From Corynebacterium phocae (GTDB taxonomy: Bacteria; Actinomycetota; Actinomycetes; Mycobacteriales; Mycobacteriaceae): DNA of 64,000 bases. Below the pieces are notes generated by a model, which saw only the letters and a program-made list of their open reading frames with translations, had not been told where the DNA came from and did no database searches. The stretch covers positions 1 to 64,000 of the forward strand of contig NZ_VXKJ01000046.1 of NCBI RefSeq assembly GCF_008693075.1. Reading direction: 5' to 3'. Below are positions 55,379 through 64,000 of this stretch, piece by piece. The position numbers and the translations under genes were made by a program. The first letter of the stretch is position 1, and each line of letters opens with the position of its first letter.

Positions 55379-57589
55379 ATGGCAAAGATTACCTGGACCC
55401 GCACCGATGAGGCCCCGTTGCTGGCAACCTATTCCTTCAAGCCAGTGGTAGAGGCCTTCGCCTCCACCGCCGGCATTGACGTTGAAACCCAGGACATCTC
55501 CCTGGCCGGCCGTATCCTGGCGCAGTTCCCGGACCGCTTGGGTGACAAGAAAGTCGAGGACGCACTGGGCACCCTGGGTGAGCTGGCCAAGACTCCAGAA
55601 GCCAACATCATCAAGCTCCCCAACATCTCCGCTTCCCTGGTGCAGCTGAAGAAGGCCATCGCTGAGCTGCAGGCCCAGGGCTACGACATCCCGGATTACC
55701 CGGATAACCCCTCCACCGCTGAGGAAAAGGAAATCGCCAAAGCCTATGACGTGGTCAAGGGCTCCGCTGTCAACCCCGTGCTGCGTGAGGGCAACTCCGA
55801 CCGCCGCGCGCCCCAGGCCGTAAAGAACTTCGTGCGCAAATACCCACACCGCATGGGCGCTTGGTCCGCTGACTCTAAGACCAACGTGGCTACCATGCAG
55901 GCTGATGACTTCCGCCATAATGAGAAGTCCGTCATCATGCCGGCTGCTGATGAGCTGAAGTTTGTCCTCAAGTCCGGGGATAAAGAAGAGGTCCTCCTGG
56001 AGTCCCTCAAGGTCCTAGAAGGTGAGGTCATTGACGGCACCTTCATTTCCGCCAAGGCTCTGGATGAGTTCCTCAAGGAGCAGGTTGCCCGCGCCAAGGA
56101 GGAGGGCATCTTGTTCTCCGCTCACCTGAAGGCCACCATGATGAAGGTCTCTGACCCCATCCTGTTCGGCCACGTGGTCCGCGCCTACTTTGCCGATGTC
56201 TACGACAAGTACGGCGAGGAGCTCATGAACGCCGGCCTCAACGGTGAGAACGGCCTGGGCCACATCCTGGCCGGCCTGGACCAGCTGGACAACGGCGCTG
56301 AAATCAAGGCCGCTTTCGAAGCCGGCTTGGAAGATGGCCCGGACCTGGCCATGGTCAACTCCCACAAGGGAATTACCAACCTGCACGTTCCTTCGGACGT
56401 CATCATTGACGCCTCCATGCCGGCCATGATCCGCACCTCCGGGCACATGTGGAACAAGGATGACCAGGAGCAAGACACCCTGGCCGTCATCCCGGATTCC
56501 TCCTACGCCGGCGTGTACCAGGCCGTTATTGAAGACTGCAAGGAAAACGGCGCATTCGACCCCACCACCATGGGTACCGTTCCCAACGTTGGCCTCATGG
56601 CGCAGAAGGCTGAGGAGTACGGCTCCCACAACAAGACTTTCAAGATGCCGTTCGCGGGCACCATGGAAGTCCGCAATTCAGCTGGCGATGTCCTCATCTC
56701 CCACGAGGTAGAAGAAGGCGATGTCTGGCGCGCTTGCCAGACCAAGGACGCCCCAATTCAGGACTGGGTCAAGCTGGCCGTTAACCGCGCCCGCCTGTCC
56801 GGCATGAAGACCATCTTCTGGCTAGACCCTGAGCGCGACCATGACCGCAAGCTCACCGAGCTGGTGGAGAAGTACCTGAAGGACCACGACACCGAGGGCC
56901 TGGATATCTCCATCGCTTCCCCGGTTGAGGCCACCAAGACCTCCATCGAGCGTATCCGCCGTGGTGAGGACACCATCTCCGTGACCGGTAACGTTCTGCG
57001 TGACTACAACACGGACCTGTTCCCCATTCTGGAACTGGGTACCTCCGCCAAGATGCTGTCCGTGGTTCCACTGATGGCCGGCGGCGGCCTGTTTGAGACC
57101 GGTGCCGGCGGCTCCGCTCCCAAGCACGTCCAGCAGGTTGAGGAAGAAAACCACCTGCGCTGGGACTCCTTGGGTGAGTTCCTGGCCCTGGCTGAGTCCT
57201 TCCGCCACGAGCTGAACAACAACGGCAACGAAAAGGCTGGCGTGCTGGCCTCCACCCTGGACAAGGCAACGGAGAAACTGCTGGGTGAGGAGAAGTCCCC
57301 ATCCCGCAAGGTCGGCGAAATTGATAACCGCGGCTCCCACTTCTTCCTCACCCAGTTCTGGGCCCGCGAGTTGGCCAACCAGACCGAGGACGCGGAGCTG
57401 GCTGAGACCTTCAAGCCAGTTGCGGAAGAGCTTGAGGCTAACTCCGATGACATCGCGAAGGCGCTGCTTGAGGTTCAGGGCGAAGGCGCTGACTTGGGCG
57501 GTTACTACGCCCCTGATGAGGACAAGCTCACCAACGTTATGCGCCCGGTGGCTAAGTTCAACGACATCATTGACGGTCTGAAGAAGTAA
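55379..57589 (+). CDS. icd: Monomeric NADP+-dependent isocitrate dehydrogenase
   Basis: 736 residues from ATG with aaggagagac. The long monomeric class seen in corynebacteria (about 738 in C. glutamicum): [21 protein letters not shown] start, [47 protein letters not shown] and [30 protein letters not shown]. It oxidises isocitrate to 2-oxoglutarate in the TCA cycle. A terminator follows. Confidence 0.97.
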   Translation: MAKITWTRTDEAPLLATYSFKPVVEAFASTAGIDVETQDISLAGRILAQFPDRLGDKKVEDALGTLGELAKTPEANIIKLPNISASLVQLKKAIAELQAQGYDIPDYPDNPSTAEEKEIAKAYDVVKGSAVNPVLREGNSDRRAPQAVKNFVRKYPHRMGAWSADSKTNVATMQADDFRHNEKSVIMPAADELKFVLKSGDKEEVLLESLKVLEGEVIDGTFISAKALDEFLKEQVARAKEEGILFSAHLKATMMKVSDPILFGHVVRAYFADVYDKYGEELMNAGLNGENGLGHILAGLDQLDNGAEIKAAFEAGLEDGPDLAMVNSHKGITNLHVPSDVIIDASMPAMIRTSGHMWNKDDQEQDTLAVIPDSSYAGVYQAVIEDCKENGAFDPTTMGTVPNVGLMAQKAEEYGSHNKTFKMPFAGTMEVRNSAGDVLISHEVEEGDVWRACQTKDAPIQDWVKLAVNRARLSGMKTIFWLDPERDHDRKLTELVEKYLKDHDTEGLDISIASPVEATKTSIERIRRGEDTISVTGNVLRDYNTDLFPILELGTSAKMLSVVPLMAGGGLFETGAGGSAPKHVQQVEEENHLRWDSLGEFLALAESFRHELNNNGNEKAGVLASTLDKATEKLLGEEKSPSRKVGEIDNRGSHFFLTQFWARELANQTEDAELAETFKPVAEELEANSDDIAKALLEVQGEGADLGGYYAPDEDKLTNVMRPVAKFNDIIDGLKK

Positions 57590-57607
57590 CCCTTCGCTGT
57601 CCGCACC

Positions 57608-57643
57608 AGCCGCTGCCTCCCCACCCGGGAGGCGGCGGCTTTC
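57608..57643 (+). terminator. Terminator of icd
   Basis: gccgctgcctcc (57609-57620) pairs with ggaggcggcggc (57628-57639) with one G-T mismatch, followed by a short T run. Confidence 0.85.
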
Positions 57644-57744
57644 CGCATTTTCGGTGCGTTCGCGCCGAATCCCCTTGTTTCTGGCCCCAAACCCGGGCAT
57701 AATCCGGCTTATCGTAGCGAACACTCCGAAGGAAGGGGCACGGG

Positions 57745-57960
57745 ATGGAAACAAATGAGATAGGGCATTTTGCCAAGCAACAGCGTAAACAGCTGGGGCT
57801 GCCCCAACAGGACCTGGCAGATCTGGCGGAGGTCTCTGACCGCTTTGTCCGCGAGTTCAAAACTGGCAGGCCCACCGTCCACCTGGACAAGGCCGTGATG
57901 GTCTTGAGCGTGCTGGGATACGATCTGGTGCCCGCCCTCCCCAACACCGGGGGCTTCTGA
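57745..57960 (+). CDS. hipB: HipB-like antitoxin (XRE)
   Basis: 71 residues. A short XRE helix-turn-helix domain (IGHFAKQQRKQLGLPQQDLADLAEVSDRFVREF, then TVHLDKAVMVLSVLGYDL), lacking the longer C-terminal tail of E. coli HipB. The ATG follows aaggaagggg. Its stop overlaps the hipA start by one base (TGATG), a typical toxin-antitoxin arrangement in which HipB binds DNA and HipA. Confidence 0.82.
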   Translation: METNEIGHFAKQQRKQLGLPQQDLADLAEVSDRFVREFKTGRPTVHLDKAVMVLSVLGYDLVPALPNTGGF

Positions 57961-59135
57961 TGCCCGCGCTTTCTGCGGACGTCTTTGTGGGCGCGTCCAA
58001 AGCCGCCACGCTCAAGCTCCACCCGGACGGCACAACCACCTTCGCCTACACGCCCGCAGCGCTGACATCTCACGGCCCGCAAGTGGCCTTCAGCCTGCCC
58101 GTGACGGACGCCCCTGTGCGCACCCCTGGCGGCGCCCTCCCGGCATTTTTCACCAACCTCCTGCCCGAGGGCGGACGCCTGGCGGCGCTTCAGCGCCAGG
58201 CGAAGGCCTCGCTGGACAACGAGCTGCCCCTGCTCCTTGAAGTCGGTGGCAACACGGTGGGCAACATCTCGGTTCTACCCACCGGCCAACTCACTCAGGA
58301 CCAACTCCCCGACGCCACCGTGGCGCAGCTGAAGCTGGGCCCGGAGCTGGACTTCTCCCAGGTGCCCACCGCTGCGGGAATAGTTGACCCCGCCGCGCTT
58401 CCGGGTGTCCAAGACAAGGCCTCCGCGTACATGCTCTCCACACGCGGGGCCCAGAGCTACATTCTCAAAGTCTCCCCACCCAACCAACCCGCCCTGGTGG
58501 AAAATGAAGCCGCCTGCTTCCAGATCGCAGCAGGACTGGGGAAGGCGCTCCCGCAAGCCGAAGCAAAGGTCATTCACGACAAACACGGTCGCTCAGGGCT
58601 GCTGGTCACCCGCTTCGACAGGAGTGGAGACGACCGCCTACATGCGGAGGACGCCGCGCAGCTGCTGAACATCCCGCCGGCACTGAAGTATCAGCCCACC
58701 ATGGAGGAAGTGGCGCATGCGGTGGCCGGCGTGTGCACAGCGCCGCGGCCGGCACTGGCGAAGATCGCGTATATGACCGCGCTCGCGTGGCTGACCGGCA
58801 ACGGGGATATGCACGCCAAGAACATCTCCGTTCTTTCCACAGACGGAAAGGTGGACGTGGCGCCACTCTATGACATCCCTTCTACCCTGGCCTACGGGGA
58901 TAACGATCTGGCGCTAAGCGTTGGCGGGGCGACCACCAATTTGAGCGGCAAGCGGTTCCTGGAGTTCACACGCGAAATCGGACTGCCGGAAAAGGTTGGC
59001 GGCACCATCATGGCGCGCTGCCTCAAGGCCACGGATGGCGCGGCCGAGCGGATTATCGCGGCCACGGGCTACGACCCCCGCCGCCAGCGGGATCTCAAAC
59101 GAGTGTTAGCCAAACGCCGCCAACACTGGGGCTAG
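57960..59135 (+). CDS. hipA: HipA-type serine/threonine kinase toxin
   Basis: 391 residues. Kinase features of HipA: Gly-rich/autophosphorylation loop GVQDKASA (149-156, with Ser155), SYILKVSP (Lys170), VTRFDRSGD (216-224), catalytic GNGDMHAKN (280-288) and metal-binding APLYDIPST (Asp305). HipA phosphorylates glutamyl-tRNA synthetase or other targets and induces growth arrest. All key residues are present, so it looks functional. It sits between icd and the M3 peptidase, an insertion compared with my memory of the C. glutamicum order. Confidence 0.85.
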   Translation: MPALSADVFVGASKAATLKLHPDGTTTFAYTPAALTSHGPQVAFSLPVTDAPVRTPGGALPAFFTNLLPEGGRLAALQRQAKASLDNELPLLLEVGGNTVGNISVLPTGQLTQDQLPDATVAQLKLGPELDFSQVPTAAGIVDPAALPGVQDKASAYMLSTRGAQSYILKVSPPNQPALVENEAACFQIAAGLGKALPQAEAKVIHDKHGRSGLLVTRFDRSGDDRLHAEDAAQLLNIPPALKYQPTMEEVAHAVAGVCTAPRPALAKIAYMTALAWLTGNGDMHAKNISVLSTDGKVDVAPLYDIPSTLAYGDNDLALSVGGATTNLSGKRFLEFTREIGLPEKVGGTIMARCLKATDGAAERIIAATGYDPRRQRDLKRVLAKRRQHWG

Positions 59136-59155
59136 ATGCGCTAGCATTTCATTCC

Positions 59156-61087
59156 ATGACCAATCCCCTTTTGACCCCATCCGAACTGCCCTACCAGCTG
59201 CCCGATTTCGCAGCTATCAAGACTGCTCATGTGTTGCCGGCCTTCGATGAGGCGCTTTCCCGCCACAACGCGGAGATTGCCGTTATCACTGGCAACCCGG
59301 AGGACCCCACGTGGGAAAACACCGTGGAGGCCTTGGAGTGCGCCGGCCGTGATTTGTACCGCGTCATCGCGTATTTTGCCAACATCTCCGGCACAGACAC
59401 CACGGAGGAGCTTGAGGAAATCGGCGCTAAGTTATGGCCCGCGCTCTCAGCCCACAATGACGGTATCCATCAGGATCCGGTTCTCTACGCACGGATTAAG
59501 GAGGCCACCCCGCCGGAGGATGAGGAATCCCAGCGTTTGCACGATCACCTCCTGCGGACCTTCAAGCGCGCCGGTGCGGAGCTAGACGCGGCCGGCAAAC
59601 AGCGGCTGTCGGAGATTAACCAGCGCCTAGCCGCCCTGCAGGACGAGTTTGGCCGCAACCTGCTGGCGTCTACCCGCGAGCTCGCGGTAGAGCTAGACGG
59701 TGAAACCGTAGAGCTGGGCCTGCCCGCCGTCCAGCCGGAGCAAGCCCGCCTAGAAAGTGCGGCGGACCGCGCCAAGGTCTACGAGGCATCGCTCAAGCGT
59801 GGGCAAAAGGAGAACCCGGAGGTGCTGCTGGAGTCTGTCGCACTCCGCGCGGAGCGCGCCCAGCTGCTGGGCTTTGCCCACCACGCGGACTTTGTCATCG
59901 CTGAGGAAACCGCCGGCTCCGCCAGTGCCGCCCGGGACATGCTCACCAACCTAGCCCCGGCCGCAGCGGCCAACGCCGCCGGGGAGCAAAAGCTACTTGC
60001 CGAAGAAGCCGAGCTCAACGGACAGGGCTTTGGCGCAGCTGACTGGCCCTACTGGGAGTCCAAGGTCCGCGAGCGCGACTTCGCCCTGGATGATACCGAG
60101 GTAGCCAAATACTTTCCACTGGATAAGGTGCTCAAAGAAGGCGTGTTTGCCGCAGCCAACCGCCTCTACGGCATCACCGTGGAACCCCGCCCCGACCTGC
60201 AGGGCTACGCCGAGGGCGTGGACGTCTGGGAGGTCAAGGAAGAAGACGGCACGGGCATTGGTCTGTTCCTCACCGACTACTTTGGCCGGCCCTCCAAGCG
60301 CGGCGGTGCCTGGATGTCGAGCTTTATGGACCAGTCCCACTTACTTGGCACCAAACCGGTGGTAGTCAACGTCATGGGGATCAACAAGCCCAAGGACGGC
60401 TCCCAACCGCTACTTAGCCAAACGGATCTGCACACCGTGTTCCACGAGTTCGGCCACGCACTGCACGGACTGCTCTCTGATGTGCGCTACCCCACCTTCT
60501 CCGGCACCAGCGTGCCGCGCGACTGGGTGGAGTTCCCTTCCCAGATCAACGAGAACTGGGCGCTGCACTCAAGCCTGGTCACTGGCTACGCCCACCACGT
60601 AGAAACCGGTGAGCCCATCCCCGCCAAACTTCTCACGGCGCTCGATGACGCCGCTACCTTCGGCCAAGGCTTCGCAACGTACGAGTATCTGGCGGCCTGC
60701 ATCATCGATCTGGCCTGGCACTCGCTAAGCCCGGAGGAGGCCGCTGCGGTCACGGACATCGAGGCCTTCGAGCGCGCCGCCTTGGACGCCGCTGGCCTAG
60801 ATAACGAGCACATCGCGCCCCGCTACAAGTCCACGTTCTTCAACCACATCTTCGCCGGCGGCTACTCGGCCGGCTACTACTCCTACCTGTGGTCTGAGGT
60901 CTTGGATGCGGACGGCTTCGGTGCCTTCACCGGGGATCTCCGCGCGGTGGGCCAACGCTTCCGCGACCTCATCTTGTCGCGCGGTGCCTCCCGCGACTTC
61001 GGCGAGGCCTACCGCGAGTTCCGCGGCCGCGACAAAGACGTGGCCCCGCTGCTCAAACGCCGCGGCCTGGACGGCGCCACCGCCTAA
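59156..61087 (+). CDS. M3 family oligopeptidase
   Basis: 643 residues of the thimet/oligopeptidase A/Dcp family. The zinc site TVFHEFGHALHGLL is intact and is followed by VEFPSQINENWALH (third ligand Glu). The N-terminal helical half (about residues 1-200) is as in oligopeptidase A. It degrades short peptides in the cytoplasm, possibly cleaved signal peptides. It is 20 bp after hipA and on the same strand, but may have its own promoter. Confidence 0.92.
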   Translation: MTNPLLTPSELPYQLPDFAAIKTAHVLPAFDEALSRHNAEIAVITGNPEDPTWENTVEALECAGRDLYRVIAYFANISGTDTTEELEEIGAKLWPALSAHNDGIHQDPVLYARIKEATPPEDEESQRLHDHLLRTFKRAGAELDAAGKQRLSEINQRLAALQDEFGRNLLASTRELAVELDGETVELGLPAVQPEQARLESAADRAKVYEASLKRGQKENPEVLLESVALRAERAQLLGFAHHADFVIAEETAGSASAARDMLTNLAPAAAANAAGEQKLLAEEAELNGQGFGAADWPYWESKVRERDFALDDTEVAKYFPLDKVLKEGVFAAANRLYGITVEPRPDLQGYAEGVDVWEVKEEDGTGIGLFLTDYFGRPSKRGGAWMSSFMDQSHLLGTKPVVVNVMGINKPKDGSQPLLSQTDLHTVFHEFGHALHGLLSDVRYPTFSGTSVPRDWVEFPSQINENWALHSSLVTGYAHHVETGEPIPAKLLTALDDAATFGQGFATYEYLAACIIDLAWHSLSPEEAAAVTDIEAFERAALDAAGLDNEHIAPRYKSTFFNHIFAGGYSAGYYSYLWSEVLDADGFGAFTGDLRAVGQRFRDLILSRGASRDFGEAYREFRGRDKDVAPLLKRRGLDGATA

Positions 61088-61098
61088 CTATTCACAAA

Positions 61099-61126
61099 CC
61101 CGCCGGCGCTGCGCAGCGCCGGCGGG
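61099..61126. repeat. Perfect 28-bp palindrome
   Basis: Arms of 14 bases, cccgccggcgctgc and gcagcgccggcggg, touch without a loop, between the convergent M3 peptidase and ABC genes. It could fold into a very stable hairpin as a bidirectional terminator despite the absent T-run. Confidence 0.85.
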
Positions 61127-61242
61127 CGAAAGTTCAGGGGCGCTTTCAAAACCCGCTCCAAAGAGGTCGTTTCCGCGAGTGGATGGCAAAGTACCGCCAC
61201 CAGCCTCTGCGGCCGCTGCCGGTAGCGTCCCCAAATAACGGG

Positions 61243-61974
61243 CTAGCGTCTTCCCGCCACGAGGTTTGCTACAGCAAAGGCTGCGGTCCACGCCCCAAAC
61301 CCGATTAAGGTCGCCGTAGCTAGGTCATTTCCTAGCCCAAGATCAACAATGAGATCTCGCGCTGCCCGTGAAGGTAGCAACAGGCTTAAATCATTCAACC
61401 GCTCCGGCATGTGGGAAGGTGAAACCAAGATTCCGCCCGCAAAGGCCAATGTTAAGAAGAGTAACTGGGCAACAGTAACAACGGATTTCGTAGTTAAGAT
61501 CCTCCCCATGAGGCTGCCGAGCAAACCGAACATCACTGTCGATGCCACCAGGCCGCCGGTCGCAGCCACCAAATGCCGTGTCAGTTCGAATTCGGTAGTA
61601 ACCAGAGCACAGCCCAAAAGCAGAGCGATACCCACCACCATCATGAGGCTAACTGTGACGATATGGGCGATATAGCGGGGGAAGAGGCCGTAAGGCAAAG
61701 TCCGTAGATAGTTAGCAAACCCAGTCTGCCTATCTTGGGCAATGGAAGTACTAAACCCAAACAAACAGGTTGACATGGAAATCATCACGACCAGCTGCAG
61801 CGTCGATTCAGCAGCAAGATGGGCATCCTCTGTAACTTGTGAGTTCGGAAGAACAAAGAACACGAAACACAGCAGCGGAATGACAACATTTCCAGCCAGA
61901 GCCATTAAATCCCGGAATGTTTCCAAAACCACAATCTTGAGATGACCAGAAAGAACCCTTAACGCATCAGTCAT
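61243..61974 (-). CDS. ABC-2 type permease
   Basis: 243 residues with six helices (e.g. NVVIPLLCFVFFVL, MMVVGIALLLGCALV, LLFLTLAFAGGILVS). The GGILVSPSHMPERLNDLSLLLP turn is typical of ABC-2/DrrB permeases. The ATG overlaps the ATPase stop by one base (TAATG). Together they form a simple two-component exporter, for a drug, a lipid or a peptide; substrate unknown. Confidence 0.85.
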   Translation of the reverse strand: MTDALRVLSGHLKIVVLETFRDLMALAGNVVIPLLCFVFFVLPNSQVTEDAHLAAESTLQLVVMISMSTCLFGFSTSIAQDRQTGFANYLRTLPYGLFPRYIAHIVTVSLMMVVGIALLLGCALVTTEFELTRHLVAATGGLVASTVMFGLLGSLMGRILTTKSVVTVAQLLFLTLAFAGGILVSPSHMPERLNDLSLLLPSRAARDLIVDLGLGNDLATATLIGFGAWTAAFAVANLVAGRR

Positions 61975-62930
61975 TATCGCAGCTCCTCAAAATTGGTGGG
62001 TACCTGTTCACGCAATCGTGTCTCCATAGCCTCTTCCAACGACATAGGGTTAGCTCGGAACTCTGTGAAATTAACTCCGCTGGCAACCAGCTCTTTAACA
62101 AAAGCATTGATGTTGCTCACGGTAAACTTCAGGTGCTTGCCGTTGCCGTCCCCTGTAGCCACGGAAGGGGCCTCTGCGCCATGAGAAAGCTCGCAATTGC
62201 TAACGCTAGGCAGGCTTTGCACTACTTCGGGGTTATCCACTGTGCATTCAACAACGGTTGCCTGCGACACTCGCAGAAACTCAGCTTTAGTCATGTAGCC
62301 TTTACTTCGACCCTTGTCTAGTAGGAGAATATGGTCAGCAAGCAAATCCACCTCATCTAAATAGTGTGAAGTTAGCAAGGTAGCGACACCACGCTGGGAC
62401 TGCCGTTGAATTTCATCCCACATTAGTCGGCGGGCTTCGGTGTCTAATCCAGTGGTTGGCTCATCCAGGAGAACCAGTTTCGGATCTCCAAGGTAAGCCA
62501 GGGCCACACTGACGCGGTGCTTTTGGCCCCCGGAGAGGCTTCGCAACTGCTTTTTTGCGAATTGCCCGATATCCCAACTTTCCAGGTGCTTCAAGCAAAA
62601 GTCAGTATCTGTGGGACTGCCGGGAAACTGCGAGGAAACAAACTGCGCCATTTCAAGGGCGCTCAAAGAATCCGGCAGCTTTGTTTCTTGGGGCACTAAC
62701 CCCAGAGCTTGTTTACTTACGCGAGCTGTTGGCCGTTTACCTAGAATCCTAATGTCACCTCGCGTAGGCTCCTCTAATCCGCTAATCAGCCTGATAAGCG
62801 TGGATTTCCCGGCACCATTCGGGCCCAGGACTCCCAAGATATCACCACTGGAGATAGTGAAGGTGATGTCATCAAGAACCGTTGTATCCGCGTACTGCTT
62901 ACCCAACCCGTGGGCTGTTACTACATCCAT
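61974..62930 (-). CDS. ABC transporter ATP-binding protein
   Basis: 318 residues from the ATG at 62930 (MDVVTAHGLGKQY) with gagagaat upstream; the TTG at 62945 is rejected. Walker A GPNGAGKSTL, Q-loop LVPQETKLP, signature LSGGQKHRVSVALAYLG, Walker B LVLLDEPTTGLD and the switch His in LLTSHYLDEVDLL are intact. A C-terminal ~90-residue extension is typical of CcmA-type/multidrug exporters. Base composition is visibly more A+T-rich than upstream genes. Confidence 0.9.
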   Translation of the reverse strand: MDVVTAHGLGKQYADTTVLDDITFTISSGDILGVLGPNGAGKSTLIRLISGLEEPTRGDIRILGKRPTARVSKQALGLVPQETKLPDSLSALEMAQFVSSQFPGSPTDTDFCLKHLESWDIGQFAKKQLRSLSGGQKHRVSVALAYLGDPKLVLLDEPTTGLDTEARRLMWDEIQRQSQRGVATLLTSHYLDEVDLLADHILLLDKGRSKGYMTKAEFLRVSQATVVECTVDNPEVVQSLPSVSNCELSHGAEAPSVATGDGNGKHLKFTVSNINAFVKELVASGVNFTEFRANPMSLEEAMETRLREQVPTNFEELR

Positions 62931-63041
62931 AAGATTCTCTCTCAATTACCTAGCCGCCGAAACCTTGACCGGCCATTGGGTCATGCCGGAATAGCCGTCT
63001 ACTTAATCGTTCCATTCGTGGCCGGAAATAAAACTCCAGGG

Positions 63042-63221
63042 TTAGTCCCGGCGTCCGCCACCCAAGCTAAAGAGGAACATAATTATCAAGCCCAATACAA
63101 AGCCGATGCCCACTACAACTAGAGCTTTGGCTACGTCACCTTCCATGAGGTAATTAGCCCCACCACCGAGTAACCCGGCGATGATTGAAATAATTAGACC
63201 GCGTTTGACGGAAGCGTTCAT
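63042..63221 (-). CDS. 59-residue membrane protein, first gene of ABC cassette
   Basis: Starts MNASVKRGLIISIIAGLLGG and ends LFSLGGGRRD. Two hydrophobic segments (about 8-23 and 31-52) around a short polar turn (NYLMEGDVAK). aaaaggg lies ten bases upstream of the ATG. It reads in the same direction as the ABC genes, 111 bp upstream of the ATPase, so it may be an accessory subunit or immunity factor. No family recognised. Confidence 0.7.
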   Translation of the reverse strand: MNASVKRGLIISIIAGLLGGGANYLMEGDVAKALVVVGIGFVLGLIIMFLFSLGGGRRD

Positions 63222-63370
63222 AAATCAGCCCTTTTATCTTTAAAGGAATGCGCCGTGTCTTCACACACTGCCCATTCTGTATCGTGTCCAGTTTTCCCTT
63301 ACCAAGCCATTTAAAATTAACATTTAAGCAATGTGTTTGTTGCCAAAATAGCTTTCTCCCAGGATAGCGT

Positions 63371-63388
63371 CACACACACACACACACA
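63371..63388. repeat. (CA)9 dinucleotide tract
   Basis: Nine uninterrupted CA units. Such tracts are uncommon in high-G+C bacterial genomes and are prone to slip-strand changes. Confidence 0.97.
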
Positions 63389-63574
63389 AGTCTTCCGCGG
63401 AAATCAATCTGGAAATTACAAGCGCACAACACCGGCCCTCAATCAGACAAACTGCCCGATCCTTAAACGGGCGATCAAATTTATTTGGCATATTCCAGGT
63501 TGTCCCATCTACTCAGACAAAAACAAAACCTAGGGTACTTCAGGTTGGTGCGGCGGGTGTCCCTCGCTACCGAT

Positions 63575-63709
63575 TCACGGCGCGTGCATGTACCGGTAGA
63601 GCTTCGCCCCCACACCCCGGCGGTTGATGGGCGCGCCCTCATACTCCCTCGGCACGCGTGCGAGTGCTCGCACGGACGCAGGTGTCAGCGGAAGCTGAAT
63701 TTTGCCCCA
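63575..63709 (-). pseudogene. Possible C-terminal remnant of an unidentified gene
   Basis: A 44-codon open stretch, preceded by an in-frame stop and without a start, reads like a real protein tail (TPASVRALARVPREYEGAP, INRRGVGAKLYRYMHAP). It has high-G+C codon use unlike the surrounding A/T-rich sequence. I could not name the family. It may be the end of a decayed gene left after a rearrangement. Confidence 0.3.
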
Positions 63710-63819
63710 TCATGGAAGGTGAAAATAAGCCCACGGTGTGGTGTTGGAGCGGTTTTCGAGATTGCTTTGCAGCGATGGCAGCAGGCGCCATCCACAGCAA
63801 AACACAAAAAGGAAGGGGC

Positions 63820-64000
63820 TCACAAACGCTGTGCTTTGTCCAAGACATCACCGCGTAGACCAGCTGAAGCTGCAAGTATCTCAATGCCAATGAGATACCC
63901 TTCGCTATCCACATCCAGAATCAGTTGGGTCTGCCCATTAGGCGTGTCAATGAACGCTACCTGCTGTGCTGATTCTGAAGGTGCACTCTCTTCGGCGAGC
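63820..64000 (-). CDS. DUF2283-type protein, C-terminal part only
   Basis: Incomplete at the window edge: 59 residues before the TGA stop at 63820, reading LAEESAPSESAQQVAFIDTP then TQLILDVDSEGYLIGIEILAAS. The block 'lDvDseGyliGIEiL' is the hallmark of DUF2283, a small family of unknown function whose members are usually 70-130 residues long. The start lies outside the window. Confidence 0.65.
   Translation of the reverse strand, partial: LAEESAPSESAQQVAFIDTPNGQTQLILDVDSEGYLIGIEILAASAGLRGDVLDKAQRL

Larger units (their letters stand above)
63222..63819. other. Gene-poor stretch with a CA tract and gene tail
   Basis: About 600 bp with no intact gene. It holds a (CA)9 run at 63371-63388, an A/T-rich segment (63290-63540) and a 44-codon C-terminal fragment listed separately. 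The 66- and 91-codon frames here have no protein-like composition. Confidence 0.5.

Noticed and set aside
54240..55385. Second long minus-strand frame over the MFS gene
   Set aside because: Arg/Gly-rich alternative frame; the other frame shows 12 helices and MFS motifs.
56822..57754. Minus-strand 310-codon frame inside icd
   Set aside because: Antisense shadow of icd; Gly/Gln/Val-rich without a domain.
63333..63533. 66-codon plus-strand frame through the CA tract
   Set aside because: No homology and no clear site; it is an open stretch in A/T-rich DNA.

Overview
The window looks like a chromosomal segment of a Corynebacterium species. The evidence is the high-G+C coding sequence, the metPS pair with its tiny MetS subunit, the split acyl-CoA carboxylase set (AccBC, AccD1, AccD2-like, AccE) next to birA, a monomeric isocitrate dehydrogenase, an actinobacterial prpDBC/prpR locus, and a gene order (icd, trpS, dacB, upp, lpdA, prp, pyc, accBC, accE, accD, birA, purK/purE) that I recall from C. 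glutamicum. No rRNA, tRNA, CRISPR array or intact insertion sequence was seen.

Layout. 1-9.4 kb: HNH endonuclease, Met/Ala importer metPS, a small unknown protein, an ornithine-cyclodeaminase-like gene followed by putA, and a 2H phosphoesterase. 9.4-13.6 kb: a possible 5-oxoprolinase-subunit remnant, a two-lobed RNase H-like protein, and a four-gene ECF sigma cluster (lipoprotein, sigma factor, membrane partner, unknown protein) preceded by an ECF-type promoter. 13.9-18.9 kb: birA, PH-like membrane protein, purK, purE, YdcF-like protein and an aldehyde dehydrogenase, all on the minus strand. 19-23.8 kb: trehalose/maltose ABC importer with a short TreS-like hydrolase and a 57-residue membrane protein, joined by overlapping start/stop codons. 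23.9-36 kb: lipid and anaplerotic carbon entry (accD1, a degenerate accD2, accE, maf, DUF3151 protein, ATP-grasp enzyme with a structured leader, a rhodanese lacking its cysteine, accBC, pyc). 36-41.5 kb: methylcitrate cycle prpD-prpB-prpC with the divergent regulator prpR. 41.5-48 kb: LpdA-like flavoprotein, M20 amidohydrolase, XRE regulator, upp, a WXG100/EspC-like plus NlpC/P60 pair, and an internally duplicated unknown protein. 48-57.6 kb: DacB, J-like/RDD protein, YihY, TrpS, a small membrane protein, exonuclease III, an MFS exporter and Icd. 57.7-64 kb: HipBA module, M3 oligopeptidase, a comparatively A+T-rich ABC-2 cassette with a 59-residue membrane protein, then a gene-poor stretch with a (CA)9 tract, a gene tail and the 3' end of a DUF2283-type gene running off the window.

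Together the genes supply acetyl-, propionyl- and long-chain acyl-CoA chemistry (biotin ligase plus all carboxylase parts), propionate detoxification, anaplerosis, proline degradation and purine synthesis. The best candidates for something undescribed are the leader RNA of the ATP-grasp gene (about 29.31-29.50 kb), whose hairpins are mutually exclusive, the ECF cluster, the tandem RNase H-like protein, the apparently non-catalytic AccD2 paralogue and the Cys-to-Ser rhodanese.

All calls come from reading the sequence and from memory of protein families; no database search was run.
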